Shown here: positions 1 through 7,168 of the stretch, piece by piece
How positions within the stretch are numbered: position 1 is the stretch's first letter
How the letters are laid out: each line of letters begins with the position of its first letter
Source of the DNA: Pseudomonadota bacterium
Lineage (GTDB): Bacteria > Pseudomonadota > Gammaproteobacteria > Steroidobacterales > Steroidobacteraceae
Reading direction: 5' to 3'
Assembly: GCA_016705325.1 (NCBI GenBank)
Contig: JADIYJ010000017.1
Location: 1 to 64,000 of the forward strand
Length of the DNA: 64,000 nucleotides
Made by a program: the position numbers and the translations under genes
Notes under the pieces: model-generated
What the model saw: only the letters and a program-made list of their open reading frames with translations
Told to the model about the DNA's origin: nothing
Databases searched by the model: none

Positions 1-106
1 CTGGTGAATGCTAGCAGAGCCGGCGGCCGACGCACTGTTGCTGCGGGACAACATTGGCACGCACCTACGGCGAGCGAGGGGTCCGCGGTGCTAAACTCGG
101 CGCCGC

Positions 107-600
107 TTGCATACTCCAACTGCATTCGTGCTCCGGCCGATCACCGACGACGACGACGCGGCGATGGCGCAGGTCATTCGCACCGTGATGCCCGAGTTCG
201 GTGCATCCGGACCGGGTTTCGCGATCAACGACCCTGAAGTCGATCAGCTTAGCGTCGCCTACGCGGCCCCGCGCGCGGCGTATTTCGTCCTCGTGCATAA
301 CGGCAGGGTCGTCGGCGGGGGCGGCATCGCGCCACTCGCGGGTGGCGATTCCGACGTGTGCGAGCTGCGCAAGATGTACTTCCTCGGCGAGAGCCGCGGG
401 CAGGGCAGGGCCGGCGCATGCTGCAACGCTGCATCGAAGCCGCACGCCGGCTCGGCTACCGACGCTGCTACCTCGAGACGCTCACCGGCATGGATGCCGC
501 GCAGCACCTCTACTCCGACGCGGGCTTCAGGAAGCTTTGCGGTCCGCTCGGCGCGACGGGCCATTTCGCCTGCGACCGTTACTTCGCGCTCGAGCTCTGA
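107..600 (+). CDS. GNAT family N-acetyltransferase (frameshifted)
   Basis: The product would be a GNAT-fold acetyltransferase moving acetyl from acetyl-CoA to an unknown amine. The N-terminal half (LRPITDDD start, then a FVLVHNGRVVGGGGIAPL beta-strand pair) reads in one frame from a TTG at 107. The acetyl-CoA loop and C-terminal half (GRRMLQRCIEAARRLGY, then LYSDAGFRKL) read in another frame ending at 600. The switch falls near 400-412, inside the Q-x-x-G-x-G/A motif, and one missing base restores a normal protein of about 164 residues. The reading frame entered after the break runs on into the next gene, so a naive caller fuses them. A possible extended -10 (TG-C-TAAACT, 89-97) sits just before the start. 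Substrate unknown; the start codon is uncertain. Confidence 0.72.
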
Positions 601-610
601 CGCCCGCCCG

Positions 611-1807
611 ATGACGCCCTCGCTGCCCCTCAACGGCCTTCGTGTCCTGACGATCGAGAACTTCGGCGCGGGTCCGTTCGGCTCGATGTACCTCGCCGAC
701 CTCGGCGCCGAAGTCATCAAGATTGAGAACCGCGACCAGGGTGGCGATGCCACCAGGTCCATGGGCCCGTTCTTCCTCGGCGAACACGACAGCCAGTTCT
801 TCCAGGCGTTCAACCTCAACAAGAAGAGCGTGACGCTGAACCTGAAGCACGCCGCCGGGCGCGAGGCGTTCCACCGGCTCGTGCGAACGGCGGACGTCGT
901 GCTGAACAACCTGCGCGGCGACCAACCCGGAAAACTCGGCCTCGATTACGCGGCCCTGGGCCCGATCCATCCGCGCGTGCTCTGCGCGCACCTGTCGGCC
1001 TACGGGCGTGACAACGAGCGCAAGGGCTGGCCGGGTTACGACTACCTGATGCAGGCCGAGGCCGGCTACCTGCACCTGAGCGGCGAGCCGGGTTCGCCGC
1101 CCGCGCGCATGGGACTCTCGATCGTCGACTACATGACCGGCATCACGACGGCGGTCGCGATCCTGTCGTCACTGTTCGGCGTGCTGAAAGGCGGCCGCGG
1201 TCACGACATCGACGTCTCGCTGTTCGACGTAGCGCTGCACCAGCTCACCTATCCCGGGGCGTGGTACCTGAATTCCGGCTACCGCACCGAGCGACTGCCA
1301 CGCAGCGCGCATCCCTCGACCGTGCCGGTGCAACTGCAGCGCACGAGCGACGGCTGGATCTTCATCATGTGCATGACGGACAAGTTCTGGGTCGAACTGG
1401 TGCGGACGCTGCAGCGGCCGGACCTCCTCACGCACGCGGATTACGCGACGGTCGAAGCCAGGCGCGCGAATCGCGATGCGTTGACGGCTGTGCTCGACGA
1501 CGTGCTCTCGACCGCGACGACGGCAGACTGGCTCAGCAAGCTGCAGGGCGTGCTGCCTGCCGCTCCGGTCTACGATCTGCCACAGGCGCTCGACAATCCA
1601 TACCTGCAGACCATCGGGATGGTGAAGGACCTGCCGCACCCGGCGCAGGAGGGTTACCGCGTACTCGCGAATCCCATCAAGCTGGACGGCGATCGTCTGC
1701 CGAGCCGGCGTGCGCCGCAACTGGGTGAGCACACCGATGCCGTTTTGCGCGAGCTTGGTTACGATCCGGCAGCGATCGCAAATCTGCGAGCCGATGGCGC
1801 CGCGTGA
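611..1807 (+). CDS. CaiB/BaiF-type class III CoA-transferase
   Basis: 398 residues, the usual length for class III CoA-transferases, which move CoA between carboxylic acids through an aspartyl-CoA thioester. The N-terminus has the Rossmann-like opening (LNGLRVLTIENFGAGP, then DLGAEVIKIE), followed by FNLNKKSVTLNLK and ADVVLNNLRGD, all typical of the family. Asp173 in IVDYMTG is the likely catalytic aspartate. I chose the ATG at 611 because the protein aligns from its first residues; upstream in-frame sequence belongs to the broken acetyltransferase 11 bp before. It is followed 19 bp later by a YceI gene with no obvious metabolic link. Acyl substrate unknown. Confidence 0.9.
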   Translation: MTPSLPLNGLRVLTIENFGAGPFGSMYLADLGAEVIKIENRDQGGDATRSMGPFFLGEHDSQFFQAFNLNKKSVTLNLKHAAGREAFHRLVRTADVVLNNLRGDQPGKLGLDYAALGPIHPRVLCAHLSAYGRDNERKGWPGYDYLMQAEAGYLHLSGEPGSPPARMGLSIVDYMTGITTAVAILSSLFGVLKGGRGHDIDVSLFDVALHQLTYPGAWYLNSGYRTERLPRSAHPSTVPVQLQRTSDGWIFIMCMTDKFWVELVRTLQRPDLLTHADYATVEARRANRDALTAVLDDVLSTATTADWLSKLQGVLPAAPVYDLPQALDNPYLQTIGMVKDLPHPAQEGYRVLANPIKLDGDRLPSRRAPQLGEHTDAVLRELGYDPAAIANLRADGAA

Positions 1808-1826
1808 ACGCTGCAAGGAGGATCAC

Positions 1827-2522
1827 ATGCTGAACAAGTTCCTGGTCGCTGGCGCCTTCATGCTCGTCCTGGTGACGTGGCCTGGACGCCAGGGTACGGC
1901 GGCGGACCCGAGCCACGACAACGCCAAACCAGTCCCGCCGGCAGCCACCACAAACGTTCCCGCGGGTGCCTACACGCTCGACCGCACGCATGCGAGCCTG
2001 ATTTTTCGCGTGAATCACCTGGGCTTTTCGAATTACACGGCGCGCTTCAAGCGCTTCGACGCGAAACTGCAGTTTGATCCGGCGAACCTCGCCGCGTCGA
2101 AGGTTACCGCGAGCGTGGATGTGGATTCACTGGAGACGGACTTTCCGGATCCCGCCAGGCTGGACTTCAACGCGGTCTTGAAGGGCGCAGCGTGGCTGGA
2201 CGTCGCGCAGTTTCCGCGAATGGAGTTTGCATCCAGTCACATTGACGTAACGGGCGTGAACACCCTGCGCATTCATGGCGACCTCACGTTGCATGGCGTG
2301 ACCAGGCCGATCGTGCTCGAGGCCACCTTCAATGGCGGCTACGCGGGCCATCCCATGGACCCCAATGCGCGCATCGGGTTCTCGGCACAAGCCACGCTCA
2401 AGCGGTCGGAGTTCGGCATCGCGTATGGAATTCCCGCGCCGGGCACGACGATGGGCGTGAGTGACGAGGTGGCTGTCGTCATCGAAGCGGAATTCACCGG
2501 TCCGCCGCTGGTTCCGCGCTGA
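1827..2522 (+). CDS. YceI family periplasmic lipid-binding protein
   Basis: 231 residues with a signal peptide over about residues 1-28 (MLNKFLVAGAFMLVLV core). The mature part is a YceI lipocalin-like beta-barrel, a fold that binds polyisoprenoid lipids in the periplasm. Hallmarks are YTLDRTHASLIFRVNHLGFS near residue 50, VDVDSLETDFP, the HGDLTLHGVTRPIVLE block and a GFSAQATLKRSEFGI ending. The ATG at 1827 has a strong Shine-Dalgarno sequence (AAGGAGG, 1815-1821); an open frame upstream overlaps the CoA-transferase gene and is not used. The ligand cannot be told from sequence. Confidence 0.93.
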   Translation: MLNKFLVAGAFMLVLVTWPGRQGTAADPSHDNAKPVPPAATTNVPAGAYTLDRTHASLIFRVNHLGFSNYTARFKRFDAKLQFDPANLAASKVTASVDVDSLETDFPDPARLDFNAVLKGAAWLDVAQFPRMEFASSHIDVTGVNTLRIHGDLTLHGVTRPIVLEATFNGGYAGHPMDPNARIGFSAQATLKRSEFGIAYGIPAPGTTMGVSDEVAVVIEAEFTGPPLVPR

Positions 2523-2646
2523 GTGGCTGGATTCTCCGGCCAGGCTTATCCTGCCGCGCGCGGCCACGCCCACCCGCGCAGTCGATCCGCGGGCGCATTC
2601 TGTTAAAGTCACCGGAATCATCACCTTGCACATCGCCCAAACCACC

Positions 2647-3468
2647 ATGAAGAGAATCGTCGCCACGTGCCTGTCGCTGTTGCTGGCGGTCAACCTCGTT
2701 CTGCCCACCCAGGCGCAGGCGGACTCCAGGACGGACCAGAGGCTGCAGAATTCGCAGCGTGTCTTCGAGTCCTTCGTCGACCTCACCGAGCAGAGCATCC
2801 CCGCCTGGCTGCTCGAGCGCGCCTACGGCGTGGTAGTGGTACCCAACGTGGTCAAGGCTGCCCTTACCATCGGTGGGCGCGGCGGCAAGGGTGTCATGGC
2901 CGTCCGCAACCCCGATGGCACGTGGAGCCTCCCGACGTTCGTGACCCTCGGTGGCGTGAACTTCGGCTTCCAGTTCGGCGTGCAGTCGACGGACGTCGTC
3001 CTGGTGCTGATGTCCCGGGAGAGCGTAGAAGGCATCGCGGGCGGCAAAGTGACGCTCGGCGCCGATGCCAGCGTCGCCGCCGGACCGCTCGGCCGCTCCT
3101 CGGCTGCGGCGACGGATGCCTCACTCAGTCAGGTGTTGTCCTACTCACGCAACTCGGGCCTCTTTGTCGGCGTCGCCCTCGACGGCACCGTCATTGCGAT
3201 CGACAGGGGTGCCAACGAATCAGCGTACGGGATTTCGGGCGTACTGGCTTCGCAGATCATGGAAGGCAGCGTCACGAACGTGCCGCCGGCCGCGCAGGAA
3301 TTCACCGCAGCGCTGACGCGCGCGACGAATGCTCCAGCCGCAACAACCGCGCCCGCCGAACCTGCCGTCAGCCCGGCGCCGGCCGTCGCGCCCGAGCCCG
3401 ATCCCGAACCCGCCCAGACGTATCCGCTGGAAGATCCGAATCCAGGTGCGCCGCCGCCTGCGGACTGA
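2647..3468 (+). CDS. SYLF (YSC84-like) domain lipid-binding protein
   Basis: 273 residues with a cleavable signal peptide (about 1-25, ending AQA). The SYLF/YSC84 domain covers roughly 30-215, with the motif AYGVVVVPNVVKAALTIGG, then GGKGVMAVRN, GGVNFGFQFGVQSTDVVLV and a final GVALDGTVIAID. Family members bind phosphoinositides or other lipids; bacterial copies are exported and poorly understood. The C-terminal 60 residues are a low-complexity Pro/Ala tail (PAPAVAPEPDPEP), as in many envelope-associated proteins. A possible extended -10 (TG-T-TAAAGT, about 2600-2608) lies in the 124 bp gap upstream. Confidence 0.9.
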   Translation: MKRIVATCLSLLLAVNLVLPTQAQADSRTDQRLQNSQRVFESFVDLTEQSIPAWLLERAYGVVVVPNVVKAALTIGGRGGKGVMAVRNPDGTWSLPTFVTLGGVNFGFQFGVQSTDVVLVLMSRESVEGIAGGKVTLGADASVAAGPLGRSSAAATDASLSQVLSYSRNSGLFVGVALDGTVIAIDRGANESAYGISGVLASQIMEGSVTNVPPAAQEFTAALTRATNAPAATTAPAEPAVSPAPAVAPEPDPEPAQTYPLEDPNPGAPPPAD

Positions 3469-3531
3469 TCTTCAGCAAGGCAATAGCGCAGCCAGCGACA
3501 AGCTGCGCTTCAAACTATTGGGGAAAGCGCG

Positions 3532-4182
3532 ATGAATGTCCTGCGGGGGCTGTTCTTTCTGCTGCTCGGGCTGGTGGCGCTGTTCTTCGTGACAGGCGTG
3601 TTCCTGCCGCAAACCGCGCATGTCGAACGTTCGATGACGACCACGGCCAGCCCCGCCACGGTCTACAGCCTGGTCGACGGCTTCAAGCACTTCAATGAAT
3701 GGTCGCCGTGGGCGGGCCTCGACCCGGCCACGAAATACACCTACAGCGGCCCCGAGACTGGCGTCGGTGCCCGCATGGAATGGGTCAGCGCCAACCCGGA
3801 CGTCGGCAGCGGCAGCCAGGAAGTGATTGACGCCGAACCGGGGCGACGCGTCACGCACAAGCTCGACTTCGGCATGGACAACCCGACCACGTCGACGATT
3901 CGCCTGGAGCCGGAAGGCACGGGTACCCGCGTCACCTGGACCCTCGACACCGATTTTTCGGGCAGCCTGATCGGCCGTTACTTCGGCCTGGCGCTCGACC
4001 GCATGGTCGGGCCCGACTACGAAAAAGGCCTCGCGCAGCTCAAAGCCGTGGCGGAAGCAACGACGCCAGCGCAGGCACCGCCGATCTCTGCATCTGTAAC
4101 GAAACCGGATGCAAACCCTCAGCCAGCCGCCGTGGCCAGCCCCACTGGACAGGAAACGCCGGTCCCGCCGATGCCGCAGTAG
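3532..4182 (+). CDS. SRPBCC (polyketide cyclase-like) family protein with N-terminal membrane anchor
   Basis: 216 residues. Residues 1-22 form one hydrophobic segment (GLFFLLLGLVALFFVTGVF). Residues 28-175 look like an SRPBCC/START-type ligand-binding fold: ASPATVYSLVDGFKHFNEWSPW is the typical first helix, then GVGARMEWV, GTRVTWTLDTDF and a C-terminal amphipathic helix. The last 40 residues are Pro/Ala-rich and disordered. The 3' end overlaps msrA on the other strand by 64 bp. The hydrophobic ligand is unknown. Confidence 0.85.
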   Translation: MNVLRGLFFLLLGLVALFFVTGVFLPQTAHVERSMTTTASPATVYSLVDGFKHFNEWSPWAGLDPATKYTYSGPETGVGARMEWVSANPDVGSGSQEVIDAEPGRRVTHKLDFGMDNPTTSTIRLEPEGTGTRVTWTLDTDFSGSLIGRYFGLALDRMVGPDYEKGLAQLKAVAEATTPAQAPPISASVTKPDANPQPAAVASPTGQETPVPPMPQ

Positions 4183-4778
4183 CCGTCGGGGTTCTTCGCG
4201 AGGTACTGCTGGTGGTAGTCCTCGGCGAAGTAGAACTCCGGCGCGTCGAGGATCTCGGTGGTGATCGCGTGATAGCCCGCCGCCTGCAGCTTCGCGCCAT
4301 ACGCCGCCGCGCTGCTCTCCGCCGCAGCGCGCTGCACGTCGTCATAGACGTAGATGCCAGAACGGTACTGGGTGCCGATGTCGTTGCCCTGGCGCATGCC
4401 CTGCGTCGGGTCGTGCGATTCCCAGAACACGCGCAGCAGTTCCTCGTACGAAATCTCCCACGGATCGAACACCACGCGCACCACTTCGTTGTGCCCCGTG
4501 TAGCCGGTACAGACTTCCTCGTACGTGGGATTCGGCGTGATGCCACCCGCGTAACCGACCTGTGTGCTGTGCACGCCCGGTGTCGTCCAGAACTTGCGTT
4601 CGGCGCCCCAGAAACAGCCGAGGCCGAACAGCGCGAGCTGCATGCCCGCAGGGAACGGTGCTTCGAGCCGATTGCCGTTCACGAAGTGGCGCGCCGGCAC
4701 GGACAGCGGCTGGGTGCGGCCAGGCAGCGCTTCGTCGGCCGTCGGCAGGTCGAGCTTCTTCTTGCGGAGTGAAAACAT
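4119..4778 (-). CDS. msrA: Peptide-methionine (S)-S-oxide reductase
   Basis: 219 residues, the length of the E. coli-type long MsrA. It reduces the S-epimer of methionine sulfoxide in proteins, with thioredoxin as reductant. The catalytic motif GCFWGAERKFW is present, followed by GVHSTQVGYAGG, CTGYTGHNEVV and FWESHDPTQG. The tail (GYCGIGGTGVSCPVG) carries cysteines placed like the resolving residues. The start (MFSLRKKK) precedes the VNGNRLEAPFPAG segment common to this subtype. It lies 11 bp downstream of marC and is probably co-transcribed. The 64 bp convergent overlap with the SRPBCC gene is longer than usual, but both ends look intact. Confidence 0.95.
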   Translation of the reverse strand: MFSLRKKKLDLPTADEALPGRTQPLSVPARHFVNGNRLEAPFPAGMQLALFGLGCFWGAERKFWTTPGVHSTQVGYAGGITPNPTYEEVCTGYTGHNEVVRVVFDPWEISYEELLRVFWESHDPTQGMRQGNDIGTQYRSGIYVYDDVQRAAAESSAAAYGAKLQAAGYHAITTEILDAPEFYFAEDYHQQYLAKNPDGYCGIGGTGVSCPVGLATAAG

Positions 4779-4789
4779 CGTCCGTCCTC

Positions 4790-5482
4790 TTAGCTGGTGC
4801 GCATCGCTTCGGCCAGGCCCGACCAGAACGCAGGATCGTGCAGGATCATGGTCGTGCCGTTGATCAGGAACTGCACACCGATCGAAATCATCAGGAAACC
4901 GGTCAGCCGCGTCAGCGCGACCATGCCGGTGGCGCCGAGCAGCCGGTTGACGCGTTCGGCGCCGCGCAGCACGAACCAGCTGAGCAGCGCCGTCAGGAAA
5001 ATCGCCGTCAGCACGCCCATGAAATCGACGATGCTCAGGTAGCCTTTCCTGGCCGCAGCCTGCGACGAAAGACTCATCACGACGGCAAAGGTTCCGGGGC
5101 CGCTCAGGCCCGGCATGGCGAGCGGAGTGAACGCGATGTCGTACCTCTCGCCGGCCGCCTTCGTCATCGCTTCCTTGTCCGAAATCGGGTTCGGAAACAG
5201 CATCTGAAAGCCCAGGAACGCGACGATCAAGCCGCCGGCGATACGCATGCCGGGCAGCGAGATGCCAAAGAAATTCATGATCAGGCCGCCCGCCACGAGG
5301 AAGCCCGCCATCAGGAAGAAGGTGTAGACGCAGGCGCGGCGAATCTGGCGCAGGCGCTCCTGCTCCGGCAGGTGCCCGGAAGCGGACATGACGAGCGGAA
5401 CGGCGCCGAACGGGTTCACGATCGGCAGGATCGCGAGCAGCGCCGCCAGCAGCGAGCTGAAATAGAGACCGAGCCAGTTCAT
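4790..5482 (-). CDS. MarC family (UPF0056) integral membrane protein
   Basis: 230 residues with about six transmembrane helices arranged as two repeats, the MarC/UPF0056 layout. It starts with a long hydrophobic helix (LGLYFSSLLAALLAILPIVNPFGAVPL) holding the conserved NPFGAVP signature. Later GLSGPGTFAVVMSL matches the second-repeat motif. The family is inner-membrane and its transport function is unsettled; an early link to multiple antibiotic resistance was not confirmed. It is divergent from the methyltransferase gene starting 42 bp away and is followed by msrA. Confidence 0.92.
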   Translation of the reverse strand: MNWLGLYFSSLLAALLAILPIVNPFGAVPLVMSASGHLPEQERLRQIRRACVYTFFLMAGFLVAGGLIMNFFGISLPGMRIAGGLIVAFLGFQMLFPNPISDKEAMTKAAGERYDIAFTPLAMPGLSGPGTFAVVMSLSSQAAARKGYLSIVDFMGVLTAIFLTALLSWFVLRGAERVNRLLGATGMVALTRLTGFLMISIGVQFLINGTTMILHDPAFWSGLAEAMRTS

Positions 5483-5523
5483 CCGCGTACTTTAACCGGC
5501 GGCTAGAATGCCTGCATGACACC

Positions 5524-6249
5524 GTGCAGCCCGACCCCGTGAACAACTCCCGCAGCACACCGCGTGTGCGCCTGAAGGCAATGGCCGTCGTCGCCTGCAT
5601 CGTCCTGGTTGCATTCACCGAGCGCCCTACGTTCACGGGTTTCGCGAGCGGCCTGGTGGGGTTCCTTGGATTCGTGCTGGTCGCTCTCGCGGCCCTGGGT
5701 CGCTTCTGGACCTCGCTGTTCATCGCCGGCCGCAAGGACGCGACGCTGGTACAGGTCGGACCGTACGCCGCGTGCCGGCACCCGCTCTACCTGCTGTCGC
5801 TGATCGGCATGTTCGGCCTCGGGCTCGTCACGCGCAGCGTCGTGCTGCTGCTGGCGCTGGTGGGCATGGCTGCCCTGCTGCACGCCGGTGCCATGCGGGC
5901 CGAGGACGCGCTGCTCGAGAGCACGCATGGCGCAGCGGCGCGTCGCTATCGTGAGCAGGTGCCGGCGCTGATTCCGGACAGGTCACGCTATTCGGTCCCG
6001 GAGTTGCTGGAGATCCAGCCGCGCGTGGTGTGGAAAGCCGTGCTCGACGCCGGCAGCCTGCTGCTGGCCCTCGCGCTGCTGCAGGCGGCGCACGGACTGC
6101 AGCACGCGGGAGCTTTCGCCCCTGGTGGCGCCTGCCGTGATCGGGCCCACGTCGCGCACCGTGCTCAAGCGCGACCTGCTGGGTTCCGTCTGTCGCCTCG
6201 ACCTGCCTGCGCAGGGCTCTCACGCGGGCTCCGCCTGCATCGAGCGTGA
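5524..6249 (+). CDS. Isoprenylcysteine carboxyl methyltransferase-like membrane protein (3' end probably frameshifted)
   Basis: The first 195 residues form a multi-helix membrane protein with QVGPYAACRHPLYLLSLIG, the conserved RHPxY segment of ICMT/PEMT-like membrane methyltransferases that bind SAM at the membrane face. As sequenced the frame runs to 6249 and overlaps the next gene by over 110 bp with Arg/Ala-rich sequence unlike the rest. One extra base around 6112-6120 would move the end to a TGA at 6138-6140 (PWWRLP tail), giving a GTGA overlap with the next start. I therefore think the true end is 6140. Start is GTG 5524 or GTG 5539. Substrate unknown. Confidence 0.8.
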   Translation: MQPDPVNNSRSTPRVRLKAMAVVACIVLVAFTERPTFTGFASGLVGFLGFVLVALAALGRFWTSLFIAGRKDATLVQVGPYAACRHPLYLLSLIGMFGLGLVTRSVVLLLALVGMAALLHAGAMRAEDALLESTHGAAARRYREQVPALIPDRSRYSVPELLEIQPRVVWKAVLDAGSLLLALALLQAAHGLQHAGAFAPGGACRDRAHVAHRAQARPAGFRLSPRPACAGLSRGLRLHRA

Positions 6250-6811
6250 CACGCGCGACGCACGCTGGTGGCTGCGGCTCGCGGCGCGACGACTCGCAGC
6301 CCGTGAAGCGCGCGCACTCGCGGCGCTGCAGCAGGTGCCGGGCTTACCGCGCCTGCTGCAGTGGGACGGCCACCGCCTGCGGCGCTCCTGGCTCGATGGC
6401 CAACCGATGCAGCGAATCCAGCCACGCGATCCCGCGTACTACCGCGAAGCGCTGCGACTGGTCCGGCGTCTGCACGCGGCAGGCGTCGTGCACAACGACC
6501 TGGCCAAGGAACCGAACTGGCTCGTCGCACCCGACGGCTCGCCGGCGGTCGTGGATTTTCAGCTCGCGATGCGCCCACGCTATCGCGGCTGGCGCTTCCG
6601 TGCACTCGCCTACGACGACTTGCGGCATCTGCTGAAGCACAAGCGCACGTACTGCCCGGATCGACTCACGGCGCGGCAACGCGCCATCCTTGCGCGCCGC
6701 TCCTGGCCGGCCGCGATCTGGATGCGCACGGGCAAGCCTGCCTATCGGTGGGTGACGCGGGGTTTGCTGGGCTGGTCCGACCGCGAAGGAGCCGGCGACC
6801 GCGGCCATTAA
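6137..6811 (+). CDS. Small RIO/lipopolysaccharide-kinase-like protein kinase
   Basis: 224 residues from the GTG at 6137 (GTG 6125 also possible). It has a minimal protein-kinase-like fold. GVVHNDLAKEPNWLV near residue 120 matches the catalytic loop, with HND in place of HRD and the Asp and Asn kept. AVVDFQLAM follows as a DFG equivalent with Gln for Gly. RIO, ABC1 and KdkA-type lipopolysaccharide kinases use similar short loops. It is probably translationally coupled to the upstream membrane methyltransferase. Target, lipid sugar or protein, is unknown. Confidence 0.75.
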   Translation: MIGPTSRTVLKRDLLGSVCRLDLPAQGSHAGSACIERDTRDARWWLRLAARRLAAREARALAALQQVPGLPRLLQWDGHRLRRSWLDGQPMQRIQPRDPAYYREALRLVRRLHAAGVVHNDLAKEPNWLVAPDGSPAVVDFQLAMRPRYRGWRFRALAYDDLRHLLKHKRTYCPDRLTARQRAILARRSWPAAIWMRTGKPAYRWVTRGLLGWSDREGAGDRGH

Positions 6812-6867
6812 GCAGCCGCGACGACCCTGGTCGATACTCAGGGATCGATTTCTAAGGGGGCTACTTG

Positions 6868-7110
6868 TCAGGGATCGACTTTTTCAAAGTCGAGCGTGGG
6901 GGCGTCACCCGGACGGAAATAGACATACCGGCTACTCATTTGCCCCAGGGCGGCATCGCGCTCGGCACGGCTCGCGAACCAGTGTTCCTTCTGCCAGTCG
7001 TCGCCCACGAGGTGACGAAACGGGTCATTGCGGCGCGCCCGGACGCGCAGTCCAAACGGGCGTGACGCGGGCAGCGACTGCCGCAGGTTCTGTTCGTTGG
7101 CGATGGCCAT
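6868..7110 (-). CDS. Small hypothetical protein
   Basis: 80 residues, charged, with no signal peptide or membrane segment (starts MAIANEQNLRQSL, ends TLDFEKVDP). It contains a W-Q-K-E-H-W-F segment and RPGDAPTL. I do not recognise a family. It lies 57 bp from the kinase end and 58 bp from the patatin end on its own strand. Codon use resembles its neighbours, which supports a real gene. Confidence 0.55.
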   Translation of the reverse strand: MAIANEQNLRQSLPASRPFGLRVRARRNDPFRHLVGDDWQKEHWFASRAERDAALGQMSSRYVYFRPGDAPTLDFEKVDP

Positions 7111-7168
7111 GGGCACTCTCCGGGAAGGCCTGCATTTTAGCCTTTCCGGTTGCGCCCTGCCCGACGGC

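Noticed and set aside
107..1807. A single 566-residue acetyltransferase-CoA-transferase fusion
   Set aside because: The join passes through out-of-frame sequence; the acetyltransferase C-terminus is in another frame and the CoA-transferase has its own ATG at 611.
6877..6894. Perfect small hairpin (CGACTTT/AAAGTCG) as a terminator
   Set aside because: It is inside the coding end of the small hypothetical gene and has no T-run on the relevant strand.
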